A stretch of 64,000 nucleotides of DNA, taken from positions 39,309 to 103,308 of the forward strand of contig JAUHYP010000009.1 of assembly GCA_030426265.1 (NCBI GenBank). Direction: 5' to 3'. Position 1 is the stretch's first letter, and every line of letters begins with the position of its first letter. This stretch comes from Gammaproteobacteria bacterium. Lineage in GTDB: Bacteria > Pseudomonadota > Gammaproteobacteria > Xanthomonadales > SZUA-36. Positions 44,332 to 54,344 of the stretch are shown in pieces. Position numbers and translations under genes: made by a program. The notes beneath the pieces were generated by a model. The model saw only the letters and a program-made list of their open reading frames with translations. It did not search any database and was not told the origin of the DNA.

Positions 44332-45996
44332 ATGCCTGAGTTGACTGCGAAAGAGCCCTGGTCCGCCAACCTGCCAGGGAACCTGTTCGGTGGCCTGACA
44401 GCCGCGATCGTCGCCCTGCCGCTCGCCCTTGCCTTCGGGATCGCCTCCGGCGCCGGACCCGTCGCCGGGCTGTACGGCGCCATTGTCGTCGGGTTCTTCG
44501 GCGCCCTGTTCGGTGGCACACCGGCCCAGGTGTCCGGCCCGACCGGGCCGATGACCGTCGTCATGGCCGCCATGACGACCACCTTCATCGCCAGTCACCC
44601 CGAACAGGGGCTCGCCATGGCGTTCAGCACCGTCTTTCTCGGCGGCTGCCTCCAGGTGTTGTTCGGCCTGCTCCGGATCGGTAAATACGTGATCATGGTG
44701 CCCTACCCGGTGATCTCGGGGTTCATGACGGGCATCGGCTGCATCATCATCCTGTTGCAGCTGGGGCCGCTGCTGGGGTTTCCCGCCAGCAGCGACATGG
44801 TCACGGCCCTGGCCGCGTTGCCAGGCCAGGTGTCGGACCTCGAGACGCCCGCCCTGGCCGTCGGCGCCACCACCCTGGCCGTGCTGTTCCTGTGGCGGGG
44901 TCGCCTGAACCGCTGGTTTCCCTCGCCGTTGCTGGCGCTGATTGTCGGTACGCTGGTTCTCGCGTGGCTGTTCCCCGGAAGCGACATCGAGCGGATCGGG
45001 CAGATTCCCGCCGCGTTGCCGGACCTGCAGTTGCCGACCTTCAGGCTCGACCTATGGCGCGACATCCTGGTCGGCGCCGTGATGCTGGCGGTCCTCGGAT
45101 CGATCGACTCCCTGCTGACCTCACTGGTCGCCGACAACATGACCGGGACCCACCACGATTCGGACCGCGAACTGATCGGCCAGGGCATCGGCAACGCCCT
45201 TGCGGGCCTGGTGGGCGGCCTGCCCGGTGCCGGCGCGACCATGCGCACCGTGGTCAATATCCGCGCGGGTGGTACGGGGCGCCTGTCCGGAATGACGCAC
45301 GCGGTGGTGTTGCTGGCCATCGTTGCGGGCCTGGGTTTCCTGTTCGAGGACATCCCGCTGGCGGCCCTGGCCGGCATCCTGATCAAGGTCGGCCTGGACA
45401 TCATCGACTGGCCCTTCCTCCGGCGCGCGCACCGGCTGCCCCTGTTCCCGGTGCTGCTGATGCTGACCGTCCTCCTGTTGACGGTGTTCGTCGACCTGAT
45501 TACCGCGGTGATCGTGGGCGTGTTCGTCAAGAACCTGGTCACCGTCAGCAAGCTGTCAGGCCTGCAACTGGGAAACGTGGTGTTCAGCGACGGCGTCGCC
45601 GGCGTGGAACGGTTGCCGGCGGTGGAACGGGAGGCGCTCGAGCACTATGGGGGCCGGGCCTTGTTGCTGCGCATCACCGGGCCGGTCAGCTATGCCGTGG
45701 GTCGCGGGCTGTCGCGTCGCTACAAGCAGTCAGCGCCGCACGAGCGGCTGTTGATCGATATCGGTGACGCCTCGATCATCGGGATTTCCACGGTCATGGT
45801 GCTGGAGGACCTGGTCCGCAAGGCCCGCGCCCGCGACGTGGACGTCTACCTGATCGGCGCGGACAACCACCTGAACCGGGAACTCCAGAAGCTGGACCTG
45901 ATCGGCCTCGTCGGCCGGGATCACTGCGCGGACTCGGTCGAGCAGGCGCTTGCCATCGGTGAAAGCCTACGGCTTCATGCGAGTAACGCCCACTGA
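44332..45996 (+). CDS. SulP-family anion transporter with STAS domain
   Basis: A 554-residue SLC26/SulP transporter, probably for sulfate or bicarbonate across the inner membrane. Ten or more hydrophobic helices are followed by a cytoplasmic STAS domain (about 425-550) with DIGDASIIGISTVMVLEDL. The SulP signatures FGGLTAAIVALPLALAFGIASGAGP and TPAQVSGPTGPMTV are clear. Start: ATG 44332 (AAGGAG 12 nt upstream); GTG 44308 is possible. Proteins with these signatures often act as sodium-bicarbonate symporters (BicA-like); the substrate cannot be decided. Confidence 0.88.
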   Translation: MPELTAKEPWSANLPGNLFGGLTAAIVALPLALAFGIASGAGPVAGLYGAIVVGFFGALFGGTPAQVSGPTGPMTVVMAAMTTTFIASHPEQGLAMAFSTVFLGGCLQVLFGLLRIGKYVIMVPYPVISGFMTGIGCIIILLQLGPLLGFPASSDMVTALAALPGQVSDLETPALAVGATTLAVLFLWRGRLNRWFPSPLLALIVGTLVLAWLFPGSDIERIGQIPAALPDLQLPTFRLDLWRDILVGAVMLAVLGSIDSLLTSLVADNMTGTHHDSDRELIGQGIGNALAGLVGGLPGAGATMRTVVNIRAGGTGRLSGMTHAVVLLAIVAGLGFLFEDIPLAALAGILIKVGLDIIDWPFLRRAHRLPLFPVLLMLTVLLLTVFVDLITAVIVGVFVKNLVTVSKLSGLQLGNVVFSDGVAGVERLPAVEREALEHYGGRALLLRITGPVSYAVGRGLSRRYKQSAPHERLLIDIGDASIIGISTVMVLEDLVRKARARDVDVYLIGADNHLNRELQKLDLIGLVGRDHCADSVEQALAIGESLRLHASNAH

Positions 45997-46045
45997 CCTG
46001 TTGAGCGTTCCAGGTCAAAGCTTTGAGACCCCTGTCTCAAAAGCG

Positions 46046-46065
46046 ATATCAATTAGTGATATTAT
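46046..46065 (+). promoter_or_regulatory. Extended -10 promoter with palindromic operator before hicB-like gene
   Basis: TGATATTAT (46057-46065) is an extended -10 (TGnTATTAT), and the inverted repeat ATATCA/TGATAT (46046-46051 and 46057-46062) overlaps it. It is a likely autoregulation site of the HicB-like protein. A stem-loop GCTTTGAGAC/GTCTCAAAAGC just upstream (46019-46044) may end SulP transcription. Confidence 0.5.
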
Positions 46066-46151
46066 TCTTCGAAGGTTGCCGCGAGATTCCTTCGTGAACC
46101 GGCGGCAGCAACGCGCGCTCAGGCGACTGTTGGAAAGCCAGGGAGTGTCTG

Positions 46152-46508
46152 ATGAGCACAATGATGATTGACGGGCATCCGGTCGCCCTGGAAGTGGATG
46201 CGGAAAGCGGCGCCATTCGTGGGGAATTTCTCGATACCAATGGTGTCGTCGAGTTCTACGCTGAGCGCGTCGGCGATCTGGAAGTCGAAGGGCGTGCTTC
46301 CCTGGAGATCTATGAACAAGCCTGTCGTGATGACGGCAAAGCGCCTTTCGAACATCACCGGGGAAACTTCCAGGTTCGCGCCACTCCCGAATTGCATCGG
46401 CGAGTCATCCTCGCCTCTCGACTGCGGGGCGAGAGCATGAACAGTTATGTCGTGAAAGTGCTCAGCGCGAGCGTTGATCGGGACATCGATTCCAGCCCGC
46501 CACAATGA
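46152..46508 (+). CDS. HicB-like antitoxin-type protein (no HicA seen)
   Basis: A 118-residue protein. An N-terminal HicB-like domain (EVDAESGAIRGEFLDTNGVVEFYAERVGDLEVEGRASLEIY) is followed by a C-terminal DNA-binding tail VRATPELHRRVILASRLRGESMNSYVVKVL of ribbon-helix-helix type. In HicAB systems HicB neutralises the HicA mRNA interferase. No HicA-like reading frame is found on either side, so this is an orphan or has taken on another role. GGGAG precedes the ATG. Its stop overlaps a methyltransferase start by 4 nt. Confidence 0.8.
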   Translation: MSTMMIDGHPVALEVDAESGAIRGEFLDTNGVVEFYAERVGDLEVEGRASLEIYEQACRDDGKAPFEHHRGNFQVRATPELHRRVILASRLRGESMNSYVVKVLSASVDRDIDSSPPQ

Positions 46509-47287
46509 GTCTCCGCCACGGAATCCAGGCCGTCTTCCAGAAACTGGGCTACGTCATCGTGCGTAGGGAGAATTTCATCGATCCGGTGTCCATGCACCGC
46601 TCGGACGGCCTGGAAACCTGCCACAACCGCGACTTCGTCAATGAACCGGACTTCATGCGCGCCTATGCCCGGGGGCTGCAGGCGGCCGACGGCATCGATC
46701 CGGGGCACCACTGGCGGGTGGCCATCGCGCTCTGGGCCGCGAGGCTCGCGGCGCGCGTGGATGGGGACTTCGTCGAATGCGGCGTCAATGCGGGGTTCAT
46801 GAGTTCGGCGATCATGGAGTCCCTGGACTGGAATCGGAGCGGTCGTCGTTATTTCCTGGTGGACTCCTTCGAAGGCCCGCGAATGGAACAGTTCACGGAG
46901 CACGAACACGCGTCCGGTTTCGTCGCCAGGATCGAGGATGCCGTCCGGCGCGATGCCTACGTTACGGACTTCGAGCGCGTGCAGCAAAATTTCGCCGAGT
47001 GGCCGTCTGCCGTGATCGTGAAGGGCTGGGTGCCGGAAGCGCTCTCCAAGGTCGACGCCAATCAAGTCGCCTTCCTGCACCTGGACCTCAATGCAGCTCA
47101 ACCCGAGCGGGATGCCTTCGCTCACTTCTGGCCCCGCTTGCCGGCGGGTGGCGTCGTGCTGCTTGACGATTACGCCTTCTACGGCTGTGAAGCGCAGAAA
47201 GCGGCCATCGACAAATTGGCGGACGAGTTGGGTTTCTTTGTCCTGTCCCTGCCGACCGGACAGGGGCTGGTCGTCAAGGGGGTCTAG
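46505..47287 (+). CDS. TylF/MycF-like SAM-dependent O-methyltransferase
   Basis: A 260-residue class I methyltransferase of the TylF/macrocin O-methyltransferase group. The SAM-binding start is GDFVECGVNAGFMSSAIM (about 92-109), followed by FLVDSFEG, LHLDLNAAQPERDAF and GGVVLLDDYAFYGCEAQK, where the acidic residues bind a metal. Such enzymes methylate sugars in macrolides, O-antigen or other glycans. The gene is coupled to the HicB-like gene (ATGA), which is odd and may be fortuitous. Confidence 0.78.
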   Translation: MSLRHGIQAVFQKLGYVIVRRENFIDPVSMHRSDGLETCHNRDFVNEPDFMRAYARGLQAADGIDPGHHWRVAIALWAARLAARVDGDFVECGVNAGFMSSAIMESLDWNRSGRRYFLVDSFEGPRMEQFTEHEHASGFVARIEDAVRRDAYVTDFERVQQNFAEWPSAVIVKGWVPEALSKVDANQVAFLHLDLNAAQPERDAFAHFWPRLPAGGVVLLDDYAFYGCEAQKAAIDKLADELGFFVLSLPTGQGLVVKGV

Positions 47288-47367
47288 TATTGTCCTTCGC
47301 TCCCCATTCCGCGGCAGTTCGGGCAGAATAAGGCGCTTCCCCCGGCTATTCGCAGTGCCCCCATTCC

Positions 47368-47975
<608 letters not shown>

Positions 47976-47976
<1 letters not shown>

Positions 47977-49022
47977 TGGACATCCGTGCCGCCCTGGCCC
48001 GCCTGGCCGACGGCGGGAATCTCTCGCTGGACGAGATGGCCGCGGTCATGCGACAGGTCATGACGGGCGAGGCCGAGGACGCCCAGATCGGCGCCTTCCT
48101 GCTCGGCCTGCGCATCAAGGGCGAAACCGTGGATGAGATCACCGGCGCGGTGCAGGTCATGCGCGAACTGGCGACCGGCGTGGACGTGGACGGCGAACAC
48201 CTCGTCGACATCGTCGGCACGGGGGGCGATGGCGCGAACCTGTTCAACGTGTCCACCGCCGCGACCTTCGTGGCTGCGGCCGGTGGCGTGCGGGTGGCCA
48301 AACACGGTAACCGCTCGGTGTCCTCCAAATCAGGCAGCGCCGACCTGCTGGAGGCCGCCGGCGTGCGCCTCGACCTCGACGCCGCGCAGGTGAAGGAATG
48401 TGTCGAACGACTGGGCGTGGGTTTCATGTTCGCGCCCATGCACCACTCGGCCATGCGCCACGCCATCGGCCCGCGCAAGGCGCTGGGCCTGCGCACCCTC
48501 TTCAACATCCTGGGGCCCATGACCAACCCGGCGGGTGTGAAACGCATGCTGATCGGAGTCTACGACGCGGCCCTGGGCCGCCCCGTGGCCGAGGTGCTGG
48601 CCCGCCTGGGCGCCAGGCACGCCCTGGTGGTGCATGCCGAGGACGGCCTGGACGAGATCAGCATCGCCGCGCCCACGCAGATCGTGGAAGTGCGCGACGG
48701 TGAGTTCCGCGAATACACCCTGCACCCGAGCAATTTCGGCGCGGAAGCGGCGGACCTGTCAGGCCTGGAAGTGAATGGCGCCGAGGAATCGCTGAAGCTG
48801 ATCCGCGCGGCCCTGGGAACGCCGGATGCGCGCGACGAGGCGGCCCGCAAGGCCGCCGCCATCGTGGCGCTGAATGCCGGCGCGGCGATGTACGTGGCCG
48901 GGGTCACCGACGACCTGGCATCGGGTGTGGCGAAGGCCTTCGAAGTGATCGACGACGGCTCGGCCCTGGTCCGGCTGGAGGCGCTCGCGACGCTCAGCCA
49001 GCAACTGGCGGGCCCTGCCTGA
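47976..49022 (+). CDS. trpD: Anthranilate phosphoribosyltransferase
   Basis: A 348-residue enzyme that joins anthranilate and PRPP. The PRPP-binding [57 protein letters not shown] and [13 protein letters not shown] segments are present. Length is standard. ATG at 47976 shares a base with the trpG stop. Confidence 0.97.
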
Positions 49023-49828
49023 TGGGCCTCCCCTCGGTGCTCCAGCGTATCCTGGGGACCAAGCGCGAGGAGATCGTCCGCGGCAAGGACTGGGTCTCCC
49101 ACGCTGACCTGCGCGCCAAGGCCGGCGACCTGCCGCCGACGCGTGGCTTCGTGGCCGCGATGGAAACGGCGGCGCAGTCGGGTCCCGCCATCATCGCCGA
49201 GGTCAAGAAGGCCTCCCCCAGCGCCGGCGTGATCCGCGAGGATTTTCACCCGGCGCAGATCGCCGCCAGCTACGAACGCGGCGGCGCGACCTGCCTGTCC
49301 GTCCTCACCGACGAGCCGTACTTCCAGGGCCACCGCGACTACCTGGCCGAGGCCCGTGACGCCTGCGCCCTGCCGGCCCTGCGCAAGGACTTCATCATCG
49401 ATCCCTGGCAGATCGAGGAGTCACGCTGCCTGGGCGCCGACTGCATCCTGCTGATCGTCGCCGCCCTGGAACAGGGCCTGATGGAGGACCTGCACGGCCG
49501 CGCCCGCGATGTCGGCCTGGACGTGCTGGTCGAGGTGCATGACGAGGCGGAACTCGAACGCGCGTTGGCCCTGGGGCAGGGCGCCGACGCCCCGCTGCTG
49601 GGGGTGAACAACCGCGACCTGCACCGTTTCGAAACCCGGCTGGACACCAGCCTGCGCCTGAAGGCGCTGCTCCCGGCAGACCGCCTGGTGGTGGCCGAGA
49701 GCGGCATCCGCACGGTCGAGGACGTGGCCCGGCTGCGTGCCGGCGGCATCCATGCCTTTCTCGTGGGCGAGGCCTTCATGCGCGAGCCCGATCCCGGCGC
49801 GGCGCTCGAGCGGCTCTTTTTCGAATAG
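49022..49828 (+). CDS. trpC: Indole-3-glycerol phosphate synthase
   Basis: A 268-residue TIM-barrel enzyme closing the indole ring. Signatures: IIAEVKKASPSAGVIREDF (catalytic Lys), LSVLTDEPYFQGH, ALRKDFIIDPWQI, GVNNRDLHRFE and VAESGIRTVEDV. It is monofunctional (no TrpF domain). ATG at 49022 shares a base with the trpD stop; the trpGDC genes form one coupled operon. Confidence 0.97.
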   Translation: MGLPSVLQRILGTKREEIVRGKDWVSHADLRAKAGDLPPTRGFVAAMETAAQSGPAIIAEVKKASPSAGVIREDFHPAQIAASYERGGATCLSVLTDEPYFQGHRDYLAEARDACALPALRKDFIIDPWQIEESRCLGADCILLIVAALEQGLMEDLHGRARDVGLDVLVEVHDEAELERALALGQGADAPLLGVNNRDLHRFETRLDTSLRLKALLPADRLVVAESGIRTVEDVARLRAGGIHAFLVGEAFMREPDPGAALERLFFE

Positions 49829-49848
49829 GCGCCGGTTAGAATCAGGCC

Positions 49849-50619
49849 ATGGCGAAACCCACATTCAGCTCGCTGCTCACAGCCTTGGCGTTTCTCGTCG
49901 CCGCATCCGTCACTGCGGCCTCCGACATCCCCCGCGCCAAGCGCTGGCACGAGCCCTACGTGACCCTGCTGGACGTCAACTTCGTCGACACCGGCTTCCA
50001 GGCACGCTGGGAGTACTTCCACTGCGGCTGCGGCGACATCCTGGTGCGCCTGGAGCAGACCGCCCCGGACGGCGTCCTGACCGGCGAGATGCTGCTGATC
50101 GACGGGCAGGTGCTGGCCGCGCGCGGCATGGTCAGCCTCAGCCCGGACCTCGAGCCCATGCTGCAGTCGCCCTCGATCATGCTGCACCTGGCCTTCGCCC
50201 TGCTGGAACGCGGCGTGCCGAAGGGCCCCGCTTCCGTCACCGAGCGCCAGGCGCTGGAGACCGATTCCGTGTTCCAGGCGCTGGAACTCAATTCCGGAAT
50301 GGCGACCGCCAACTTCCCGGCGCCCTGGAAACTCGCGGGCCAGGCCTGGCCCAGCGGCGAGGGACAGCGGCGTTTCGAAATGAAGTTCGAGTTCACCAAC
50401 CCCGAATCACCAGATCCCGACGGCACCACGGTGTTCACCTTCACGGGTGGGCAGGACTACCGCCGGGACGATTTTCCGTTCCCCGACGAAATGCCCCTGG
50501 CCGGCTGGAAGGTCCAGTGGATCTCGAAGGGCGAGACCGTCGCCGGTGATGCCCCGGACGGCCTCACCCTGGGCGCCTTGCGCGAGGAAGCCCTGGCGCT
50601 GAGCCAGCCGGGCGCCTGA
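49849..50619 (+). CDS. Exported protein of unknown function
   Basis: A 256-residue protein with an N-terminal signal peptide (about 1-24, LLTALAFLVAASVTAASD). The mature part has WEYFHCGCGDILVRL with two close cysteines, and a predominantly beta pattern, but no family that I recognise. It starts 20 nt after trpC and could be transcribed with it, though that is not a functional hint. The following gene, also exported, is unrelated in sequence. Confidence 0.65.
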   Translation: MAKPTFSSLLTALAFLVAASVTAASDIPRAKRWHEPYVTLLDVNFVDTGFQARWEYFHCGCGDILVRLEQTAPDGVLTGEMLLIDGQVLAARGMVSLSPDLEPMLQSPSIMLHLAFALLERGVPKGPASVTERQALETDSVFQALELNSGMATANFPAPWKLAGQAWPSGEGQRRFEMKFEFTNPESPDPDGTTVFTFTGGQDYRRDDFPFPDEMPLAGWKVQWISKGETVAGDAPDGLTLGALREEALALSQPGA

Positions 50620-50790
50620 TCCTCCGCCCCGGCGCCTGGCTGCCGGATCGTCACCCCAGGGTTCATCCAGCCACCGCGTTGTCCCTTCTCCCGGGGCGTG
50701 GTTCGATCACGCGGCCCTCGGCCCTGTCCCTCGCTCGTGGATTTTTCCGAGTACATTCAATAGGGACGTCAGCGATTCGAGGAGACCCGT

Positions 50791-51600
50791 ATGAAAGCAC
50801 CCACCGCGAATGATCCAACCCAGGGCCGGTGGCGACACCCGCGTGCCGTGGCCATCGCCCTGGCGCTGCTGGCCGCCGCGCTGCTGGCCGGCTGCGCCGA
50901 GCCCCTGACCGGCGACCAGATGGCCTATGCCGGCCGCTGGCAGAACGAGACCACCGTGTTGCTGATCACGGCGGAGGGCCGGGTGGAGTACGAGAAGGCC
51001 GATGGCAGCACGTCGACCAGCGTCTCGGCGCCCATCAAGGAGCTCGGCCCCGACCTCATGGTCGCGGGCGTCTGGTTCATGAACGCCGAGTTCGTGCTCG
51101 GCGGCCCGCCGCAGGAGCGCGACGGCACCTGGGTGCTGGTGGTCGACGGCGAGGAGCTGTACAAGGCCGACCGCACCGGCCAGCTGGCCGCCGCGGCAGA
51201 GGTGCCGCCGCTGGCCGACCTGCGGGTCCTGGTCACCGCGGACCTGGAGGCCCTGTCCGACGCCATCGCCGCCAATGACTTCACCGACTACCTCGCAGGC
51301 AGTTCCATGGCGCTGCAGAGCCAGTTCAGCAACGACGACCTGCGTCGCAGCTGGGGGCCGCTGATCGAGAACGACATCGTGGTCCGGGATTACATGGTGG
51401 GCGATTTCGTGCTCACGACCGAGCCCGTGATCGACGAGCAGGGCGCGCTGAGGGTGTTCGGCCGCTACCGGGAAGGGCCGATGTTCCTGGATTTCAAGAC
51501 GAGCTACGTGTACGCGGCGCCACGCTGGAAATCCATCGGCAGCACCCTGAACCTGGTGCCGAAGGCCGCGCCGGAGGGAGCGGGTACGCCCGAGGGCTGA
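50791..51600 (+). CDS. Lipoprotein of unknown function
   Basis: A 269-residue lipoprotein: signal peptide with lipobox LLAGC (Cys35 becomes the lipidated N-terminus) after a long basic n-region. The mature protein has an N-terminal beta-rich half (TGDQMAYAGRWQNETTVLLIT and LVVDGEELYKAD) and a second half around a SNDDLRRSWGPLIENDI motif. No known domain recognised. A 171-nt gap separates it from the previous gene; GAGGAG lies before the start. Confidence 0.7.
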   Translation: MKAPTANDPTQGRWRHPRAVAIALALLAAALLAGCAEPLTGDQMAYAGRWQNETTVLLITAEGRVEYEKADGSTSTSVSAPIKELGPDLMVAGVWFMNAEFVLGGPPQERDGTWVLVVDGEELYKADRTGQLAAAAEVPPLADLRVLVTADLEALSDAIAANDFTDYLAGSSMALQSQFSNDDLRRSWGPLIENDIVVRDYMVGDFVLTTEPVIDEQGALRVFGRYREGPMFLDFKTSYVYAAPRWKSIGSTLNLVPKAAPEGAGTPEG

Positions 51601-51603
51601 GCC

Positions 51604-52245
51604 TCAGAGCCGGTAGGCCACGGCTTTCATGAAGCCGGCGGCCAGGCGCATGGCGCCCTTGACCGGCTCGGGCAGGTCGAAGGCCCCGGAGTCCTCGGCC
51701 ATCTGCGCATGCTTCGCCTCGTCCTCCTTCATCTGGGAGATGATGGCGCGGCTGCGGCGGTCCGTGGCGGGCAGGCGATCGACCTGGTCGGCGAGGTGGG
51801 CTTCGACCTGGCGCTCGGTCTCCTTCAGAAATCCCAGGCTCCAGCCGTCGCCGGCCAGGCCGGCGGCAGCGCCCAGTGCGAAGGAGCCGGCGTACCACAG
51901 CGGGTTGAACACGCTGGGGTGGCTGTCGAGTTCGTCCAGGCGCGCCTGGCACCAGGCAAGGTGGTCGATCTCCTCCGCCGCGGCATGCGCCATTTCCTCA
52001 CGCACCTCCTCGGTCCGCGCGGTGGCGGCCTGGCCGGCGTACAGCGCCTGGGCGCAGATTTCGCCGGTGTGGTTGATGCGCATGAGGCCGGCCACGTGTT
52101 CGCGTTCGTCCGCCTCGAGACTCGCGAGCGGGGCGCCTTCGGCCGGGTTGGGGCGGCTGGCGGCGGGTGCTTCGCCGCCGGCGATGCGCAGCGCCACGTC
52201 CAGGCTGCCGATCAGCCGATCCAGCGGGGTGAGGTGACGTTCCAT
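51604..52245 (-). CDS. coq7: Demethoxyubiquinone hydroxylase
   Basis: A 213-residue di-iron monooxygenase of ubiquinone biosynthesis. The carboxylate-bridged iron ligands are seen as ADEREHVAG, EEIDHLAWC and the KEDEAKHA helices, giving two EXXH motifs. LMRINHTGEICAQALY is the family hallmark. ATG at 52243-52245 (MERHLTPLDRLI) is chosen because the extra upstream codons lack similarity. The gene is convergent with the lipoprotein gene, 3 nt apart. Confidence 0.95.
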   Translation of the reverse strand: MERHLTPLDRLIGSLDVALRIAGGEAPAASRPNPAEGAPLASLEADEREHVAGLMRINHTGEICAQALYAGQAATARTEEVREEMAHAAAEEIDHLAWCQARLDELDSHPSVFNPLWYAGSFALGAAAGLAGDGWSLGFLKETERQVEAHLADQVDRLPATDRRSRAIISQMKEDEAKHAQMAEDSGAFDLPEPVKGAMRLAAGFMKAVAYRL

Positions 52246-52288
52246 GCGGGCAATCTGGCGTTTCGTCGCTGTGATTGCAAGCAAGGAC

Positions 52289-53758
52289 CTAGATCGGGCC
52301 GCGCTCCCAGGGTCCCGTGATGGCCAGGGTCAGCCCCGGGGTCTGGATGTTGACGAACAGCGTCCGGCCGGACGGGTCGAAGCAGGCGCCGGCGAACTCT
52401 TCGCCACGATGGTCGCCGGCTTCGACCAGGGGCCGCCCGGTGACCCCTTCCTCGAGCAGCAGGTTGTTCTCGGCAAACGCGAAGACCACGCCATCGGCGC
52501 CCAGGCCGAGCAGTCGCGTGCCGCGACGTCGGCCGTCGGTCATCACTTCGCCGCCACCGTCCTCGCACAGCAGCAGGCCGCCGCCCGGGCGCACGGTGAG
52601 GTTGTCGGGGTTGTCCGCTTCCACTTCTGACGGCGATGCATAGAGGCACGCCAGCCGCGACGCTCCCGGATGATAGGCCCAGACCGCGCCCTTGCTGGCA
52701 GCGCCGCCGGCGGTGTCGACGAAATAGATGACGCCCTCGTGCGCCCAGCAGCCTTCGCCCCGGTTGAATCGCGCTGCCCCGAGGGCCTCGCCTTGCAGGT
52801 ACGGGCCGGAACGCCCTTCGCCATTAGTGGGCAACAGGCCCTCCAGGGCCGGGACCAGCGACTCCGGTAACGCGTCGGGGTCGTCGATGGGCACCCATTC
52901 CACGGTGAACTCGGCGCCGGCTTCCGCTTGCCGGAGGTCGGCATTCTCGACGTCCCGCACCTTGAGCATCTCCAGGCGGCCGCCCTTCTCCAGCGCGCCC
53001 ACGGCAGGCGTGGTGTCGCACGGCAGGAAGCGGTAAAAGCCGGAGGTGTCGCCATTGTCCTCGGTGAGGTAGACCGCGCCGGTGGCGGCGTCCACGGCGA
53101 CCGCCTCGTGGTCCATGCGGCCCATGTCCCGGATGGGCCGGGCGCTGGCTTCACCTTCTCCCGGGACCTCGAACACGTAGCCATGATCCTTCACCCCCAA
53201 CAGGGGGCCGTGCACGGTCCGTTCCTCGCAACTCAACCAGGAGCCCCAGGGCGTGGGCCCGCCGGCGCAGTTGGTCGTCGTTCCGGAGAGGGAGGCATGG
53301 CTGGCGACCAGTTGGCCGTTTCGCACGCGCAGGGTGGTCGTGCCGCCACCCAGGCCCGACACCAGGCCAGGGAGCGAGAAGTCGTCGTAGCGTGGCGTCC
53401 GGTCGGTGCCGAGGGGGATGCCGATACCCACTTCGTGATTGCGAACCAGGATGAAGTCGTTCTCGCCCTTGCGCGCCACCACGGCCATGCCGTCATGGCG
53501 CGGCGGCGTGGGCGTGCCATCGCTCATGAGGTCGCCGGTCCAGCCCAGGCTGGCGTAGCTGAATCCGGGTGGCAGCCGCAAAAGGGGCAGGCCGGTGGTC
53601 GCGTCGATGGCCGGCGCCAGCGGCCCGTAGGGCGTGGGTGCGATGCGCCCGGGTGTGTCGGCCTGGCGTGCGAGCAAGCGGCTCAGCGGCGTGGCGAGGG
53701 CGATCCCTGCGAGCGCTGTGCCGGTGATCATGCGTCGCCGGGAAAAGGAGTGCGTCAT
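52289..53758 (-). CDS. PhoX-family (DUF839) exported protein, Tat signal
   Basis: A 489-residue protein with a twin-arginine-type leader SRRRMITGTALAGIALA, followed by a beta-propeller of the PhoX/DUF839 family: RNHEVG, GGTTTLRV, NCAGGPTPWGSWLSCEE, GRMDHEAVAVD, YLTEDNGDTSGFYRFLP and NPDNLTVRPGGGLLLCEDG. PhoX alkaline phosphatases bind Fe and Ca and release phosphate from esters in the periplasm. The cysteine-ligand segment CAGG and the CEE motif are present, so an active metalloenzyme is likely; the exact substrate is not proven. Confidence 0.85.
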   Translation of the reverse strand: MTHSFSRRRMITGTALAGIALATPLSRLLARQADTPGRIAPTPYGPLAPAIDATTGLPLLRLPPGFSYASLGWTGDLMSDGTPTPPRHDGMAVVARKGENDFILVRNHEVGIGIPLGTDRTPRYDDFSLPGLVSGLGGGTTTLRVRNGQLVASHASLSGTTTNCAGGPTPWGSWLSCEERTVHGPLLGVKDHGYVFEVPGEGEASARPIRDMGRMDHEAVAVDAATGAVYLTEDNGDTSGFYRFLPCDTTPAVGALEKGGRLEMLKVRDVENADLRQAEAGAEFTVEWVPIDDPDALPESLVPALEGLLPTNGEGRSGPYLQGEALGAARFNRGEGCWAHEGVIYFVDTAGGAASKGAVWAYHPGASRLACLYASPSEVEADNPDNLTVRPGGGLLLCEDGGGEVMTDGRRRGTRLLGLGADGVVFAFAENNLLLEEGVTGRPLVEAGDHRGEEFAGACFDPSGRTLFVNIQTPGLTLAITGPWERGPI

Positions 53759-53874
53759 GGCGTGAATCGATCGCGGCCGGTCTCGGCCAAACCGCAAATG
53801 GTACCAGCGCGGGGTGACCGTCCGGTGGCAGCGGCCGCATTGCAATTCACGCTGCCGGCCCCCACGCTGGGTGC

Positions 53875-54189
53875 ATGTCCTATTTCGAACGCCACCTGTT
53901 TTTCTGTACCAACGTCCGTGCCGAGGGCGCCGACCGCCCGAGTTGCGGTCGCTGCGGCTCCGACGCCTTGCGGGATTACGCCAAGAAGCGGATCAAGGCC
54001 CTGGGCCTGGCCGGCGAGGGCAAGGTCCGCGTCAACAGCGCCGGCTGCCTGGACCGCTGCGAGGAAGGTCCGACGCTGGTCGTGTACCCCGAAGGGGTCT
54101 GGTACACCTTTGTCGACGAGGAGGACCTCGACGACATCATCGACGAGCATGTCGTCGGTGGGCGGCCCGTGGAACGGCTTCGAATCTAG
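53875..54189 (+). CDS. Thioredoxin-like 2Fe-2S ferredoxin
   Basis: A 104-residue protein with the thioredoxin-like [2Fe-2S] fold: CTNVRAEGADRPSCGRCG near the N-terminus and GCLDRCEEGPTLVVYPEGVWY in the C-terminal half; the conserved cysteines would hold the cluster. Close to the NuoE-like/Shethna ferredoxin group. It may donate electrons to an unknown partner. The coding frame is short but well conserved in pattern. Confidence 0.85.
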   Translation: MSYFERHLFFCTNVRAEGADRPSCGRCGSDALRDYAKKRIKALGLAGEGKVRVNSAGCLDRCEEGPTLVVYPEGVWYTFVDEEDLDDIIDEHVVGGRPVERLRI

Positions 54190-54284
54190 GCCCTGGCGGG
54201 GCGCCCGGACCCTCCGGTCACCGCATCCGGGTGCCCGCTTTGGGCCGGATCGGCGCCAAACCGGTTTTTTTGGTCCATTCGGTG

Positions 54285-54313
54285 TTGATTCGTGGACCCC
54301 GAAAGCGTAGAAT
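54285..54313 (+). promoter_or_regulatory. Sigma-70 promoter of rplM-rpsI
   Basis: TTGATT (54285-54290), 17-nt spacer, TAGAAT (54308-54313). Transcription would start near 54320, immediately before the hairpin at 54324-54344, giving a leader of about 50 nt. Confidence 0.7.
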
Positions 54314-54323
54314 TCCCGCCCTT

Positions 54324-54344
54324 CACCCGTTCGCGGGTGTTTTT
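54324..54344 (+). promoter_or_regulatory. 5'-end hairpin with TTCG tetraloop in rplM leader
   Basis: CACCCG, TTCG, CGGGTG followed by five T. The promoter at 54285-54313 puts this at the very 5' end of the mRNA, too early for an ordinary terminator, so it more likely stabilises the leader or forms part of the L13 autoregulation site (L13 represses its own operon in E. coli). Confidence 0.55.

Noticed and set aside
45950..46171. Small frame ending inside the HicB-like gene, considered as a HicA toxin
   Set aside because: Most of it overlaps the SulP coding end in another frame; after the promoter only about 25 codons remain, too short, and no HicA motif is present.
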